From Christensenellaceae bacterium (GTDB lineage: Bacteria; Bacillota; Clostridia; Christensenellales; DTU072), in NCBI GenBank assembly GCA_031259965.1, contig JAIRKT010000090.1, positions 1-36,015 on the forward strand: a DNA stretch of 36,015 bases, given 5' to 3'. The notes beneath the pieces were generated by a model. It did no database searches, was not told the DNA's origin, and saw nothing but the letters and a program-made list of their open reading frames with translations. Made by a program: the position numbers and the translations under genes. Positions 23,938 to 33,682 of the stretch are shown in pieces; the first letter of the stretch is position 1, and every line of letters starts with the position of its first letter.

Positions 23938-25179
23938 ATGGACGTTGCAATTATTGGCGCTGGTTCACGTGGTGTGAATGTTTATGGCAGCATTCTCTAC
24001 TCAATCCCTGGCGTTAAAATATCAGCGATATGCGATATATCACAAACAAAATTAGAAGAAGCTAGCAAACTCTTTAAAGTTCCACCTAAAATGCAATTTT
24101 TGTCTGAAGATGAGTTTTTTGAGGCAGGGGTTCTTGCAGATGGGCTGATAATAACATCACAAGACAGATTGCACTATAGACATTGCACGAGGGCAATTGA
24201 TGCGGGTTATAAAAAAATCTTACTAGAAAAACCAGTATCGGATGATATTAATGAGACACAAGAGATAAATGATCTTGCTAAAAACAAAGGAGTGGATATT
24301 TTAGTCTGTCACGTTTTAAGATATTCTGCATTCTATGGAACTATACATGAATTGATAAAATCAAAAAAGATTGGAGAACTGATTGCAATTAATCATGAAG
24401 AGAACATAGGTTACTGGCATTTTGCACATAGTTATGTAAGAGGCAATTGGCGCAACATAAAAGATTCACATCCGCTACTTTATGCAAAAACATGTCATGA
24501 TTTTGATTTACTTTTTTGGTTTGCAAATTCCAAAGTAAAAAATGCAAAAAGTTATGGATCTCTCACTTACTTTAAACCTCAAAACGCCCCAGCTGGATCT
24601 ACTGAACGGTGTCTTGATGGTTGTCCTCATTTAGATAGTTGCGCATATAGTGTGAAAAATCTTTATTTTGACAACAAATCGCCTCTCTCTTGGGGCTTGT
24701 ATCATGCTACAGGAATAAATCACCCATCACAAGCTGAGCGCTATAATGCACTCAAAAAAAACGATAATCCTTATGGTAGATGTGTTTTTAAATGTGATAA
24801 TGACGCAGATGATCATAGATCTGTGGCCATTGAATTTGAAAATGGAACTACAGCGACTCTAACTGTAACGGCCTATTCCAAAGATTGTCACAGACGCATT
24901 CATGTCGTAGGCACACATGGCGAAATACTAGGTGATGATTCAAAAAACTATCTAATAGTCAATATCTTTGGTGAGAAAAAATCTTCTCTGTTTAAAAGAA
25001 AAACAAATAAAGTAAAAATACGAGCTCTAGGCGCTGGACATCTAGGTGGAGACCTTGGTATATGTCGTGCTTTTGTAAAACTCATCAAAGGACAACACAT
25101 CGATCCTGATTATTTAACTACAATAGATGTAACTTTAGAAGGACATAAAATCATTGCGCGAGCAATGGAAAGTGACTGA
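23938..25179 (+). CDS. Gfo/Idh/MocA family NAD(P)-dependent oxidoreductase
   Basis: This 413-aa protein has the Rossmann motif GAGSRG (7-12), the family signature LLEKPVS near residues 95-101, and the C-terminal alpha/beta domain. A cysteine-rich insert, CLDGCPHLDSCAYS, about residue 223 could bind metal; it recurs in a subgroup of clostridial members, as far as I recall. Substrates in this family are sugars, inositols or their derivatives, and the specific one is not predictable. The AAGGAAA ribosome binding site is close to the ATG. A hairpin terminator with a T-tract follows, so it ends the transcript begun at or after glpQ. Confidence 0.87.
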   Translation: MDVAIIGAGSRGVNVYGSILYSIPGVKISAICDISQTKLEEASKLFKVPPKMQFLSEDEFFEAGVLADGLIITSQDRLHYRHCTRAIDAGYKKILLEKPVSDDINETQEINDLAKNKGVDILVCHVLRYSAFYGTIHELIKSKKIGELIAINHEENIGYWHFAHSYVRGNWRNIKDSHPLLYAKTCHDFDLLFWFANSKVKNAKSYGSLTYFKPQNAPAGSTERCLDGCPHLDSCAYSVKNLYFDNKSPLSWGLYHATGINHPSQAERYNALKKNDNPYGRCVFKCDNDADDHRSVAIEFENGTTATLTVTAYSKDCHRRIHVVGTHGEILGDDSKNYLIVNIFGEKKSSLFKRKTNKVKIRALGAGHLGGDLGICRAFVKLIKGQHIDPDYLTTIDVTLEGHKIIARAMESD

Positions 25180-25242
25180 TTTTATTATGCACCTCTATGT
25201 TGTAAAACATATGTGACTATCTCATATATGAATTTTTCTCTT

Positions 25243-25308
25243 AGATTGTGTTTAAATTAGAAAATTTTATCAAATTTTTAAGTTTAAATGGCACAATCTT
25301 ATTTTTTA
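25243..25308 (+). terminator. Intrinsic terminator after the oxidoreductase gene
   Basis: AGATTGTG (25243-25250) plus TTTAAA pairs with TTTAAA plus CACAATCT (25292-25299), with a 3-base bulge and an AT-rich inner stem. A T-tract (TATTTTTT) follows at once. Confidence 0.65.
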
Positions 25309-25320
25309 GCATTAATTTAT

Positions 25321-25349
25321 TTGAATATTTTAAAGAGATTTGATAATAT
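25321..25349 (+). promoter_or_regulatory. Promoter of rplS
   Basis: TTGAAT (25321-25326), 17 bases, and TAATAT (25344-25349) with TGn just upstream (25341-25343) form a good extended -10 promoter. Transcription would start near 25356. Confidence 0.65.
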
Positions 25350-25355
25350 TAAAAG

Positions 25356-25441
25356 GCTATTTTTGGCGGACCTATGTGAAGAGTCCAATTTGGACCAATA
25401 CAAGCTCCACACGTACGTCAATGTCTATCGGAGGTAGACGC
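25356..25441 (+). ncRNA. rplS mRNA leader, possible L19 autoregulatory structure
   Basis: The 86-base untranslated leader contains GTCCAATTTGGAC, a self-complementary hairpin, and ends in GGAGGT before the rplS ATG. Firmicutes are known to carry an L19 leader motif at this place that controls r-protein synthesis. The assignment rests on position and the hairpin, not on a covariance match. Confidence 0.4.
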
Positions 25442-25786
25442 ATGAATATTATAGACATTGTTGAAAAGGAAGGTTTAAAAACCAATATTCCTAAGTTCAA
25501 TATTGGAGACACTGTAAAAGTGTATGTAAAAGTTATTGAAGGCGCAAGGGAAAGACTTCAAGGTTTCGAAGGTGTAGTAATAGCTCGCAAGAACGGAAGC
25601 ATTCGTGAAACATTTACTGTTAGACGTATATCCTTTGGTATTGGTGTAGAGCGTACATTCCCTTTACACTCACCAAAAATTGACAGAATTGAAGTACTGC
25701 GTCAAGGAAGAGTGCGCAGAGCTAAGTTGTATTACCTAAGAGGTAGAACAGGTAAAGCTGCAAAGATTAAAGCTGTTAAACTTTAA
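25442..25786 (+). CDS. rplS: 50S ribosomal protein L19
   Basis: A 114-aa L19 located at the interface of the 30S and 50S subunits. The start is the ATG at 25442, with GGAGGT 8 bases upstream and the conserved opening NIIDIVEKE; the longer upstream frame runs through the leader. Conserved blocks include [42 protein letters not shown] and the tail [19 protein letters not shown]. It stands alone without the usual rimM-trmD neighbours. Confidence 0.97.
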   Translation: MNIIDIVEKEGLKTNIPKFNIGDTVKVYVKVIEGARERLQGFEGVVIARKNGSIRETFTVRRISFGIGVERTFPLHSPKIDRIEVLRQGRVRRAKLYYLRGRTGKAAKIKAVKL

Positions 25787-25788
25787 TC

Positions 25789-25855
25789 GCATTTAAATTG
25801 TTTCGAATTTAAATGCTCATCCAAACTACTTGTCACAATTAATTTTTGTGACAAG
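25789..25855 (+). terminator. Two hairpins after rplS
   Basis: The first stem (25789-25799 with 25806-25816, 11 bp, loop GTTTCG) begins 3 bases after rplS. The second (CTTGTCACAA 25829-25838 with TTGTGACAAG 25846-25855) is a perfect 10-bp stem. Neither has a long T-tract, but their position fits termination or 3'-end protection of rplS mRNA. Confidence 0.5.
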
Positions 25856-25925
25856 GATATTGGATATTCACAATTATTCATTTTAATTTACTTAAACTAC
25901 AATTAATTTCTCTTAGGAGTTCATA

Positions 25926-28190
25926 ATGAAAAAATTTACGATAATAGCACTGGTTGTCTTAACATTATCGTTATTGACTGGTTGCCAATCAAACGCAATA
26001 TCCGCATATGGTAAAAATATTATATCAGGCGGTTCAAATGGAGCTTTTGACTTCTCGACTAGCGAAGATGAGACGGTTAGTGCTTTTTCTAATTTGCAAA
26101 GCGCTTGGTATCTTACTACAAATGGTTCAACATCAAGCGTTTTCACAGTTGTTGACAATGGTGACGCACCCAACCATCTAAAGATAGATACTTCTTCTAC
26201 AGGTTATGCAAATGTTCAACAAAAATTGTATTTAAAACAATATTCATACTACAAAGTTGAATACGAATACATAACATCAGCCATGTCAAATTATGATGAG
26301 AACAAAAGCTATCTTGGGCTCTTTGTTGGGTTTTTAGAAAATCCAGATTTTAATGTAAACGATGAAAAACCCACAATAGAAGACAAAGCTAAAACCAATG
26401 GCGCAACTGCTACTTTTTATTTCAAAACAGAAAATGTACGTGAAGCAACACTAGCTATTAATGTGGGTACTGCTGACAACCCTGTCAGCGTTTCTAATGT
26501 AGTAATAAAAGATATTACTTTGACTAGAGTGCGTGCCAGTGAAGCTAATGACGCAGCTGAAACTCTTGGATTATATACATTATACTCAACAGTTTTTGGT
26601 GAATCATCACAACTAAATCTAGTCTATATAATTCTGGGTGCAATCGGCACTTTTATAATCGCATATGTATTTTACATGATGCGATCTCGCTCACTAGGAC
26701 ATGAAGTACTCGGCACCTCAAATAAACTATTCACAAAAATCAATGATAGTAAAGCCACAGGGTTACTAATAGCTGTAGGCTTGACTTTGGCTGTTAGACT
26801 GATAATCATATTATCTAATGCTATATCAGCAGGTTCTGAAGCTATAAAAACAGTTTATCTTGGATATGATCTCGCTAGATACTCAGCATATGGTAACTTC
26901 TTATCAAATCATGGTCCACTATATTTTCTAGGAAGCCACCCAGATTCCGGATTATTACCAGGTGCCACTTATATAATTGGGCTAGCAGGGCTCATAGGAA
27001 AGGGTGTGGCTTTGATCCCTGGAATGAACGACATTAGACATGTTGTGGCCATTGCAACTACTCTAAAACTATTTGCAGCTCTAGCTGACGTGGGAATTGT
27101 TATTTTAATTTATTTATTGATTAAAAAACACCAAACCAAGGTCTCAGCTACAATAGCAGCTAGTCTATATGGTTTAGTTCCAATTGTTTTCTTTATTTCA
27201 TCTTCAGTTGGATCTTTAGAATCAATTACAGCTTTTCTTGTATTTGCTTCATTCTATTGCATAGTGAACAAAAACTATATCGGTACAGCAATTTTCTTCT
27301 TTTTCGCGTGCACAGTATCACCAACTGCAATCCTGGCTGTGCCATTTGTTCTGATGTATACTGCATTCGTAATATACGCGTCAATTAAAAACAAAAACAA
27401 ACAGTGGATTGCGCCACTCGTTGCTATAGCAAGTTCTTTTGTCTTGTACTATTTAATGGCACTTCCGATTTACTTTGACACAATTAAAACTGGCGTTGCG
27501 TTTGAATGCTTTAACGCATTCTTAGCAATATCAAAAGGTGCAAATGTATACTCTGATAATGCGTTCAATTTCCAAGGCCTAATTGGCAATAATTTTAAAC
27601 CTGTTTCAACGGAATCAACATTTGTAACGATTTTCTTCATCGCCTTCATTCTACTTGTGCTAGGTGCAGGGTATTTCAAAACCAAGAACAGATTGACGCT
27701 TGTTGTTTTATCATCTGCCTTTGTTTTAATTTACTGGTATTTTTGTAACAACTCAAAGCCCAATGATTTGCTTATAGCTCTTCCATTATTATTTGTTTAC
27801 ACAGTTATGATAAAGGACAAAAGACTTTATGCAATATTTGCGCTTTTAACCTCTTTGTTCTTTGTAAACTCTGCATATTTGTATTTAATGGCTGGTTATT
27901 CTACATCAGGCGTTACGCAAATAACATACGATATGCCTTTGATTTATATAATGGGTTCATTCTTCGCTGTTTTTATTATTCTGTTTATTATAATAGCATA
28001 CGATGCAATTGCGGCGAAAAAAGCAAGATCTTTCTTTATTCTCAGAGTACCATACTTTCAATATGTTAGTGATGTTTCTAAGAATGTAGTTATAGCACTA
28101 CGGAATTTTGGTTATAAAACACAAGGTGTTTTAAAACTTATTTTCGCTAAACCTGGTAAAAGTGATAGCGATAATAAAACAAATAAATAA
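25926..28190 (+). CDS. Lipoprotein-headed multi-span membrane protein, GT-C glycosyltransferase-like
   Basis: A 754-aa protein beginning with a lipoprotein signal (lipobox LLTGC, C20). An extracytoplasmic domain of about 190 residues follows, resembling a beta-sandwich, then about 11-12 membrane spans from residue 236 to 695 and a basic cytoplasmic tail. The first large loop after the second span (AIKTVYLGYDLARYSAYG...) holds acidic and aromatic residues where GT-C enzymes place their catalytic Asp, so a polyprenol-sugar-dependent glycosyltransferase of the GT39/GT87 kind is likely. The lipobox ahead of a multi-span protein is odd; the signal may instead be uncleaved. AGGAG precedes the ATG. 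A strong hairpin follows the stop. Confidence 0.6.
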   Translation: MKKFTIIALVVLTLSLLTGCQSNAISAYGKNIISGGSNGAFDFSTSEDETVSAFSNLQSAWYLTTNGSTSSVFTVVDNGDAPNHLKIDTSSTGYANVQQKLYLKQYSYYKVEYEYITSAMSNYDENKSYLGLFVGFLENPDFNVNDEKPTIEDKAKTNGATATFYFKTENVREATLAINVGTADNPVSVSNVVIKDITLTRVRASEANDAAETLGLYTLYSTVFGESSQLNLVYIILGAIGTFIIAYVFYMMRSRSLGHEVLGTSNKLFTKINDSKATGLLIAVGLTLAVRLIIILSNAISAGSEAIKTVYLGYDLARYSAYGNFLSNHGPLYFLGSHPDSGLLPGATYIIGLAGLIGKGVALIPGMNDIRHVVAIATTLKLFAALADVGIVILIYLLIKKHQTKVSATIAASLYGLVPIVFFISSSVGSLESITAFLVFASFYCIVNKNYIGTAIFFFFACTVSPTAILAVPFVLMYTAFVIYASIKNKNKQWIAPLVAIASSFVLYYLMALPIYFDTIKTGVAFECFNAFLAISKGANVYSDNAFNFQGLIGNNFKPVSTESTFVTIFFIAFILLVLGAGYFKTKNRLTLVVLSSAFVLIYWYFCNNSKPNDLLIALPLLFVYTVMIKDKRLYAIFALLTSLFFVNSAYLYLMAGYSTSGVTQITYDMPLIYIMGSFFAVFIILFIIIAYDAIAAKKARSFFILRVPYFQYVSDVSKNVVIALRNFGYKTQGVLKLIFAKPGKSDSDNKTNK

Positions 28191-28201
28191 TTTTTGTCAT
28201 C

Positions 28202-28245
28202 TCCAGTGCATACAAAACTGTATGCACTGGAATTAATAGTTTTCT
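28202..28245 (+). terminator. Intrinsic terminator
   Basis: A perfect 12-bp stem (28202-28213 with 28220-28231) and 6-base loop AAAACT, followed by ATTAATAGTTTT. The stem is strong and the T-tract modest. It closes the transcript of the membrane protein. Confidence 0.65.
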
Positions 28246-28371
28246 AGAATTTTATCATGCATCTATGCATATGCTAATTGGTTTTTGGGTGGCTCGTTTT
28301 AGTTTCAGTTTAATTAGCAAAGCAAATGCAATATGATAAATTAAATACTAGATAATAAGGATAGGTGTTTA

Positions 28372-30492
28372 GTGAAACTTATAATCGTAGAGTCGCCAGC
28401 CAAAGCAAAGACTATACAAAAATATTTAGGATCTAACTATTTTGTTATTGCTTCAAACGGACATGTTTACGATCTCCCAGAAAAATATCTGGGGATAGAT
28501 ATAAAAAATAATTTTAAACCCACATACGTTGTACATGCGGGCAAGGAAGGCGCACTTAAAGCAATTAAAAAACTTTTAAACCAACCACACGAAGAAGTCT
28601 ATTTAGCAACTGACCCTGATAGGGAAGGCGAAGCTATTAGTTGGCATCTCGCGTCGAATTTAAATATCCCATTTAATGCTCGCATCGAATTTAATGAAAT
28701 AAGTGAAAAAACAATTAAAAAAGCAATTGCTAATCCGCGTGAAATTTGCATGCCAACGGTTGACGCACAACAAGCAAGACGTGTACTAGATAGATTAGTA
28801 GGTTATAAAATCAGCCCTATTTTATCGCGCAAAATTCGCAGTGGTTTATCTGCTGGCAGAGTGCAATCTGTAGCGCTTAAAATGATAGTTGATCGCGAAC
28901 GCGAAATCAAGGCCTTTGTGCCAGAAGAATATTGGAACATACATGCCTCGCTTTCGAAATCAAATGAAGCTACAAAACCATTCAAGACATTGCTCATAGA
29001 CAAATCAGGGACTAAATTAAAAATTACAAACGCAGAACAAGCCAATGAGGTTTTAAGTAATTTGTCCACTGTCAAAGAGTGGTTAGTAGACAAGGTTAAA
29101 AGAGGCACTTCCAGGTCAAGGCCCAGCCCACCTTTCATGACAAGTACGCTTCAACAAGATGGCACCCAAAAACTGGGTTTATCGGCTCCTCAAGTTATGC
29201 AAATAGCTCAACAGTTATATGAAGGCCTTGAGGTGGAGGGTTATGGACATCTTGCGTTTATTACTTATATAAGAACAGATAGCGTGCGTGTTTCTCAAGA
29301 CATGCAACAACAGGCTAAAACCAGAATCTGCCAAGAATATGGGCCTGAATATGCTCCAGAGAAACCTAACTACTTTGCAACAAAATCACAAAACACGCAG
29401 GATGCACACGAAGCAATACGTCCTATTTCTTTAGATATTACACCAGAGAGTGTTAAAAATAAGTTATCTCGAAATCACTATAGGTTATATAAATTAATAT
29501 ACGACAGATTTATGGCTAGTCAAATGACTGATGCTGAGTATAGTACACTAAATGTGCACATTCAGGCAAAACTCAAAAACAACGAAAGTTATGGTTTTAA
29601 GGTCTCTGGAAAAACAATGCTCTTTAAAGGTTATACAATAGCTTACGAAACTGAAAAAGTCACATCAGAAGTTGCGGACGGAGAAACTAGTGATCTGCTG
29701 CCTAACCTCCAAGAAAACGAATTACTAAACCTCGTTAAAATTTTGCATGAACAAAAGTTTACAAAACCACCTGCTAGATATACAGATGCTACACTTATAA
29801 AGGCCATGGAAGAAAATGGTATAGGTAGGCCTTCAACATATGCTACAGTTATACTAACACTTACAAAGCGCACTTATTGTAAGAAAGAACAAAAATTCAT
29901 GATTCCTACAGATTTAGGTGTTTCAGTAGTAGAATTCCTCGAGACCTACTTTAAAGAGATAATAGACATAAACTTTACTGCGGACATGGAAAACAAATTA
30001 GATGAGGTAGAGCAAGGCCGGAAATGGGAAAATATTATCTCGGATTTTTATCCAAAACTCGAAGCGAGTATCGATGAGGCTATAAAATCTGATAGTCAGA
30101 AAAATTCGAACCTAGAAGTGTCCGATGTGAAATGTGATAAATGTGGCGCTTTTATGGTTGTGAGAAGCGGTAAGTACGGGAAATTCTTAGCATGTCCAAA
30201 TTATCCTAATTGTAAAAACATAAAATCACTTCCAGACGTAGTAGGCAAGTGCCCTAAATGTGGCACAGGCAATATTTTAAGAAGACACAGCAAAAAAGGT
30301 AAAGTTTTTTATGGCTGTGAAAATTTCCCTAATTGCGATTTCACTTCATGGGATTTACCTGCACCTATATTATGTCCTCAATGCCAGGGGCCTATGCGTA
30401 TTATAAAAAAACCTGATTCAATCACTTACACCTGTGTAAATAAAACCTGTAAGTTTACAGTTGTGCCAAAAACAGAAGAATATGCGGATTAA
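28372..30492 (+). CDS. topA: DNA topoisomerase I
   Basis: A 706-aa type IA topoisomerase that relaxes negative supercoils. The Toprim domain opens with KLIIVESPAKAKTI and contains TDPDREGEAISWH. The active tyrosine is Y299 in TYIRTDSVR. The C-terminus has three four-cysteine zinc modules (CDKCGAFMVVRSG..., CPKCGTGNI..., CPQCQGPMR...). It starts at GTG 28372 behind AAGGAT. It overlaps trmFO by 11 bases and heads the topA-trmFO-hslV-hslU cluster known from Bacillus and clostridia. Confidence 0.97.
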   Translation: MKLIIVESPAKAKTIQKYLGSNYFVIASNGHVYDLPEKYLGIDIKNNFKPTYVVHAGKEGALKAIKKLLNQPHEEVYLATDPDREGEAISWHLASNLNIPFNARIEFNEISEKTIKKAIANPREICMPTVDAQQARRVLDRLVGYKISPILSRKIRSGLSAGRVQSVALKMIVDREREIKAFVPEEYWNIHASLSKSNEATKPFKTLLIDKSGTKLKITNAEQANEVLSNLSTVKEWLVDKVKRGTSRSRPSPPFMTSTLQQDGTQKLGLSAPQVMQIAQQLYEGLEVEGYGHLAFITYIRTDSVRVSQDMQQQAKTRICQEYGPEYAPEKPNYFATKSQNTQDAHEAIRPISLDITPESVKNKLSRNHYRLYKLIYDRFMASQMTDAEYSTLNVHIQAKLKNNESYGFKVSGKTMLFKGYTIAYETEKVTSEVADGETSDLLPNLQENELLNLVKILHEQKFTKPPARYTDATLIKAMEENGIGRPSTYATVILTLTKRTYCKKEQKFMIPTDLGVSVVEFLETYFKEIIDINFTADMENKLDEVEQGRKWENIISDFYPKLEASIDEAIKSDSQKNSNLEVSDVKCDKCGAFMVVRSGKYGKFLACPNYPNCKNIKSLPDVVGKCPKCGTGNILRRHSKKGKVFYGCENFPNCDFTSWDLPAPILCPQCQGPMRIIKKPDSITYTCVNKTCKFTVVPKTEEYAD

Positions 30493-31771
30493 AATTATAG
30501 GTGGTGGATTAGCAGGATGTGAAGCAGCGTATAGACTTTTAAAAGCTGGCGCGGCAGTCGAGATGTATGAAATGAGACCTGTTAAGATGACACCAGCACA
30601 TACTACATCTCAACTTGCTGAGTTGGTTTGTAGCAATAGTTTGAAAAGTTTAGATCCCACCTCAGCACAAGGCGTTTTAAAAACAGAAATGAGACTCTTA
30701 GACTCATTAGTACTAAAATCTGCAGAAACGGCTCATGTCCCTGCAGGTGGAGCTCTAGCTGTTGATAGATATGCTTTTTCTCAAATAATTGAGAACGAAC
30801 TTAACAAGTTTGCTAATTTCAAACTTTTTAGACAAGAAATTGACACAATAGATCAATATACTATAATTGCAACAGGCCCACTCACATCTGATGCCCTTGC
30901 TAATAGGATTAAGCAATTTACAGATAATGAAAATCTCAATTTTTTTGATGCCGCAGCTCCTATTGTAGAATTTTCATCTATAGATATGGAGCATGCCTTC
31001 TTTGGTAGCAGATACAATAAAGGTGATGCTGATTACCTTAATTGTCCTATGACAAAAGAGGAATACTTGCTTTTTCATAATGCACTTATTAATGCGACAT
31101 GTGCAAAATTAAAAGATTTTGAGACACCAAATGTTTTTGAAGGCTGTATGCCTGTTGAGGTGCTTGCAAAACGTGGTGTTGATACTTTGCGGTTTGGCCC
31201 AATGCGCCCTGTTGGTTTATACGATAAATCTGGAAATCGCGCCTATGCAGTGGCACAATTACGTTTGGAAGATTGCGCTGGTTTGTTGTATAATATAGTA
31301 GGTTTTCAAACCAACTTAACATTTAAAGCCCAACGTGATGTGTTTGGATTAATCCCTGCACTTAAGAATGCAATTTTTGCAAGGTATGGAGTCATGCACC
31401 GCAACAGTTATCTAAATTCACCACGTGTGTTGACTACTGGCTTTGCCGCCAAAAAAGATACTACTATTTTCTTTGCTGGCCAGCTAACTGGTGTTGAAGG
31501 TTATATGGAGAGTGCTGCGTCAGGTATTCTTGCAGCAATAAACATGCTAAGAATTTTAAAAAATGACTCCTTAATATCTCCACCTACCACTTCGATTATA
31601 GGGGCTCTATCTCATTATATAATGAGTGAAAATAAGAATTTTCAACCAATGCGTGCTTGCTTTGGACTATTACCATTTTTAGATAATGTTAAAAAAGATG
31701 TGCGTCATGCAGAGTATGCAAAAAGATCAGAGGAAGCGATGACAAGGTTTATAAACCAATATTCGCTTTAA
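30482..31771 (+). CDS. trmFO: Methylenetetrahydrofolate-tRNA (uracil-5-)-methyltransferase
   Basis: A 429-aa FAD enzyme making ribothymidine-54 in tRNA with methylene-tetrahydrofolate as carbon donor. The N-terminal dinucleotide motif GGGLAGCEAA and the following EMRPVKMTPAH, VCSNSLKS, and later GCMPVEVLAKRG and FGPMRPVGL are diagnostic. The chosen start is ATG 30482, which overlaps the topA stop; an in-frame earlier ATG at 30461 would add seven unrelated residues. The ribosome binding site is weak, so translation is probably coupled to topA. Confidence 0.95.
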   Translation: MRIKIIGGGLAGCEAAYRLLKAGAAVEMYEMRPVKMTPAHTTSQLAELVCSNSLKSLDPTSAQGVLKTEMRLLDSLVLKSAETAHVPAGGALAVDRYAFSQIIENELNKFANFKLFRQEIDTIDQYTIIATGPLTSDALANRIKQFTDNENLNFFDAAAPIVEFSSIDMEHAFFGSRYNKGDADYLNCPMTKEEYLLFHNALINATCAKLKDFETPNVFEGCMPVEVLAKRGVDTLRFGPMRPVGLYDKSGNRAYAVAQLRLEDCAGLLYNIVGFQTNLTFKAQRDVFGLIPALKNAIFARYGVMHRNSYLNSPRVLTTGFAAKKDTTIFFAGQLTGVEGYMESAASGILAAINMLRILKNDSLISPPTTSIIGALSHYIMSENKNFQPMRACFGLLPFLDNVKKDVRHAEYAKRSEEAMTRFINQYSL

Positions 31772-31793
31772 ATTTAAATTGGAGGCTATTTAT

Positions 31794-32327
31794 TTGGACA
31801 CAAAAGGTACAACCATCTGCGCTGTAAAAAAGGACGGGATAACCGCTATCGCAGGTGATGGTCAAGTGACAATGGGACAAAGCGTTATTTTGAAAAGTAA
31901 TGCTATTAAAGTTAAAAGAATATATAACGATCAAGTAGTCGTAGGTTTTGCGGGTTCAGTGAGCGATGCATTTTCACTATCAGAAAAAATGGAAGAAATG
32001 CTAAGAAAGTATTCTGGTAACCTTATGCGCAGTGTCGTTGAATTAGCAGAGGAATGGCGCAAAGGGACTATGCTTAGACAACTCGAAGCAATGCTTATAA
32101 TCGCTGATAAAGGAAACCTCTTTATTGTAGGCGGGGATGGGAATGTGGTAGATCCTCAAGACGGCGTATGCGCAATAGGAAGCGGTGGCAATTATGCGCT
32201 AGCTGCAGCACGCGCACTTCTTGAAAGTACTGAATTGACCGCCGAAGAGATCGCAAAAAAAAGCATGAAAATTGCGGCTGACCTCTGTGTTTTTACTAAC
32301 CACAATATTATTGTTGAAACAGTATAA
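31794..32327 (+). CDS. hslV: ATP-dependent protease subunit HslV (ClpQ)
   Basis: The proteolytic subunit of the HslVU complex, 177 aa from the TTG at 31794. That start is chosen because GGAGG lies 8 bases upstream; the TTG at 31779 overlaps this site. The protein opens with a short propeptide, then GTTICAV, so processing would expose a catalytic Thr at residue 6, unlike the Ser-type ClpQ of Bacillus subtilis. GDGQVTMGQ and VGGDGNVV are conserved. It lies 12 bases before hslU. Confidence 0.92.
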   Translation: MDTKGTTICAVKKDGITAIAGDGQVTMGQSVILKSNAIKVKRIYNDQVVVGFAGSVSDAFSLSEKMEEMLRKYSGNLMRSVVELAEEWRKGTMLRQLEAMLIIADKGNLFIVGGDGNVVDPQDGVCAIGSGGNYALAAARALLESTELTAEEIAKKSMKIAADLCVFTNHNIIVETV

Positions 32328-32339
32328 AAGGAGATGAAA

Positions 32340-33662
32340 ATGGAATTAACACCTAAACAAATTGTAAACGAATTGGACAGGTATATCATAGGCCAAAATG
32401 ATGCAAAAAAAGCTGTTGCAATTGCATTAAGAAACAGGCATAGACGCTCCAAATTACCAGATGAAATTAGAAATGAAATAACGCCAAAAAACATCATAAT
32501 GAAAGGCCCAACAGGCGTAGGAAAAACCGAAATTGCAAGACGACTCGCAAAACTTGTTAAAGCCCCATTTTTAAAGGTGGAGGCCACTAAATTTACTGAA
32601 GTGGGTTATGTCGGCCGTGACGTTGAATCAATGATACGTGATTTAGTAGAAGTCTCTATTAGATTAGTAAAAGACGAAAAAATTGCTGAAGTTAAACCTA
32701 AAGCCGTAGCTACAGCTGAAACAAAAATTGCAAAAGCTCTTTTGCCTATCCGCAAAAAAGCTCAACCAGAGACACCAGATGCGCTTTTGCTTGAGGAATT
32801 AGTTAAAGATTTAAAAGATGGCAAACTCGATAAAATTCACGTTGAACTAGAATTCGACGAGCCACCAAAACAGTTGCAAATAGGCGGATTCGGAGCACCT
32901 GGTGTGACAAGCAACATCGGAGATATTATGAATAATCTGATGCCTAAACGCCGTATTAAACGTCGCATGACAGTAGCGGAAGCTTATAAAATTTCAATTG
33001 AGGAAGCCGCAGAGAAATTAATTGATCAGGAATCTATAAACGCAGAAGGGCTCATGCGCGCTGAGCAGGATGGCATAGTATTCATAGATGAATTGGATAA
33101 AATTGCATCTAAAGGCAATAGAAACGGTGGTGGTCCAGACGTTTCAAGAGAAGGTGTCCAACGCGACATATTACCAATAGTAGAAGGTTGCACTGTTAGC
33201 ACTAAATATGGTAATATTAAAACTGATTATATCTTGTTCATAGCAGCTGGTGCTTTTCATATAACTAATATTAATGATCTGATACCAGAATTGCAAGGAA
33301 GATTCCCAATAATTGTAGATCTGTTAAGTTTGACTGAACACGATTTCTTTAAAATACTAAAAGAACCAGATAATGCACTAATTTTGCAATATGCTGCCCT
33401 CTTAGGTGTGGATTTCATTGATCTTAAATTTACGGAAGAGGCCATTGCAGAAATAGCGAGGATTGCATTTCTCGAAAATGCTACAAATGAAAATATCGGC
33501 GCTCGCAGACTGCATTCTGTTATGGAAATGCTTTTAGAGGATATTTCTTTCTCCGCTTGCGGAGGACACGAAATGATTGAACTGGTAATAGACAAAAATT
33601 ATGTTGATCTACATCTTGCAAAGACATTAAAATCATTTGATCTAGTAAAATACATCCTCTAA
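32340..33662 (+). CDS. hslU: ATP-dependent protease ATPase subunit HslU (ClpY)
   Basis: The 440-aa AAA+ unfoldase that feeds proteins into HslV. Walker A is GPTGVGKTE, Walker [10 protein letters not shown], with the I-domain between and the HslV-activating C-terminal end LVKYIL. The ATG at 32340 is preferred over 32334 because GGAG then has 6-base spacing and the family starts ELTPKQIV. Full length and intact. Confidence 0.96.
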   Translation: MELTPKQIVNELDRYIIGQNDAKKAVAIALRNRHRRSKLPDEIRNEITPKNIIMKGPTGVGKTEIARRLAKLVKAPFLKVEATKFTEVGYVGRDVESMIRDLVEVSIRLVKDEKIAEVKPKAVATAETKIAKALLPIRKKAQPETPDALLLEELVKDLKDGKLDKIHVELEFDEPPKQLQIGGFGAPGVTSNIGDIMNNLMPKRRIKRRMTVAEAYKISIEEAAEKLIDQESINAEGLMRAEQDGIVFIDELDKIASKGNRNGGGPDVSREGVQRDILPIVEGCTVSTKYGNIKTDYILFIAAGAFHITNINDLIPELQGRFPIIVDLLSLTEHDFFKILKEPDNALILQYAALLGVDFIDLKFTEEAIAEIARIAFLENATNENIGARRLHSVMEMLLEDISFSACGGHEMIELVIDKNYVDLHLAKTLKSFDLVKYIL

Positions 33663-33682
33663 GCTTAAAATATAGGAGATTT

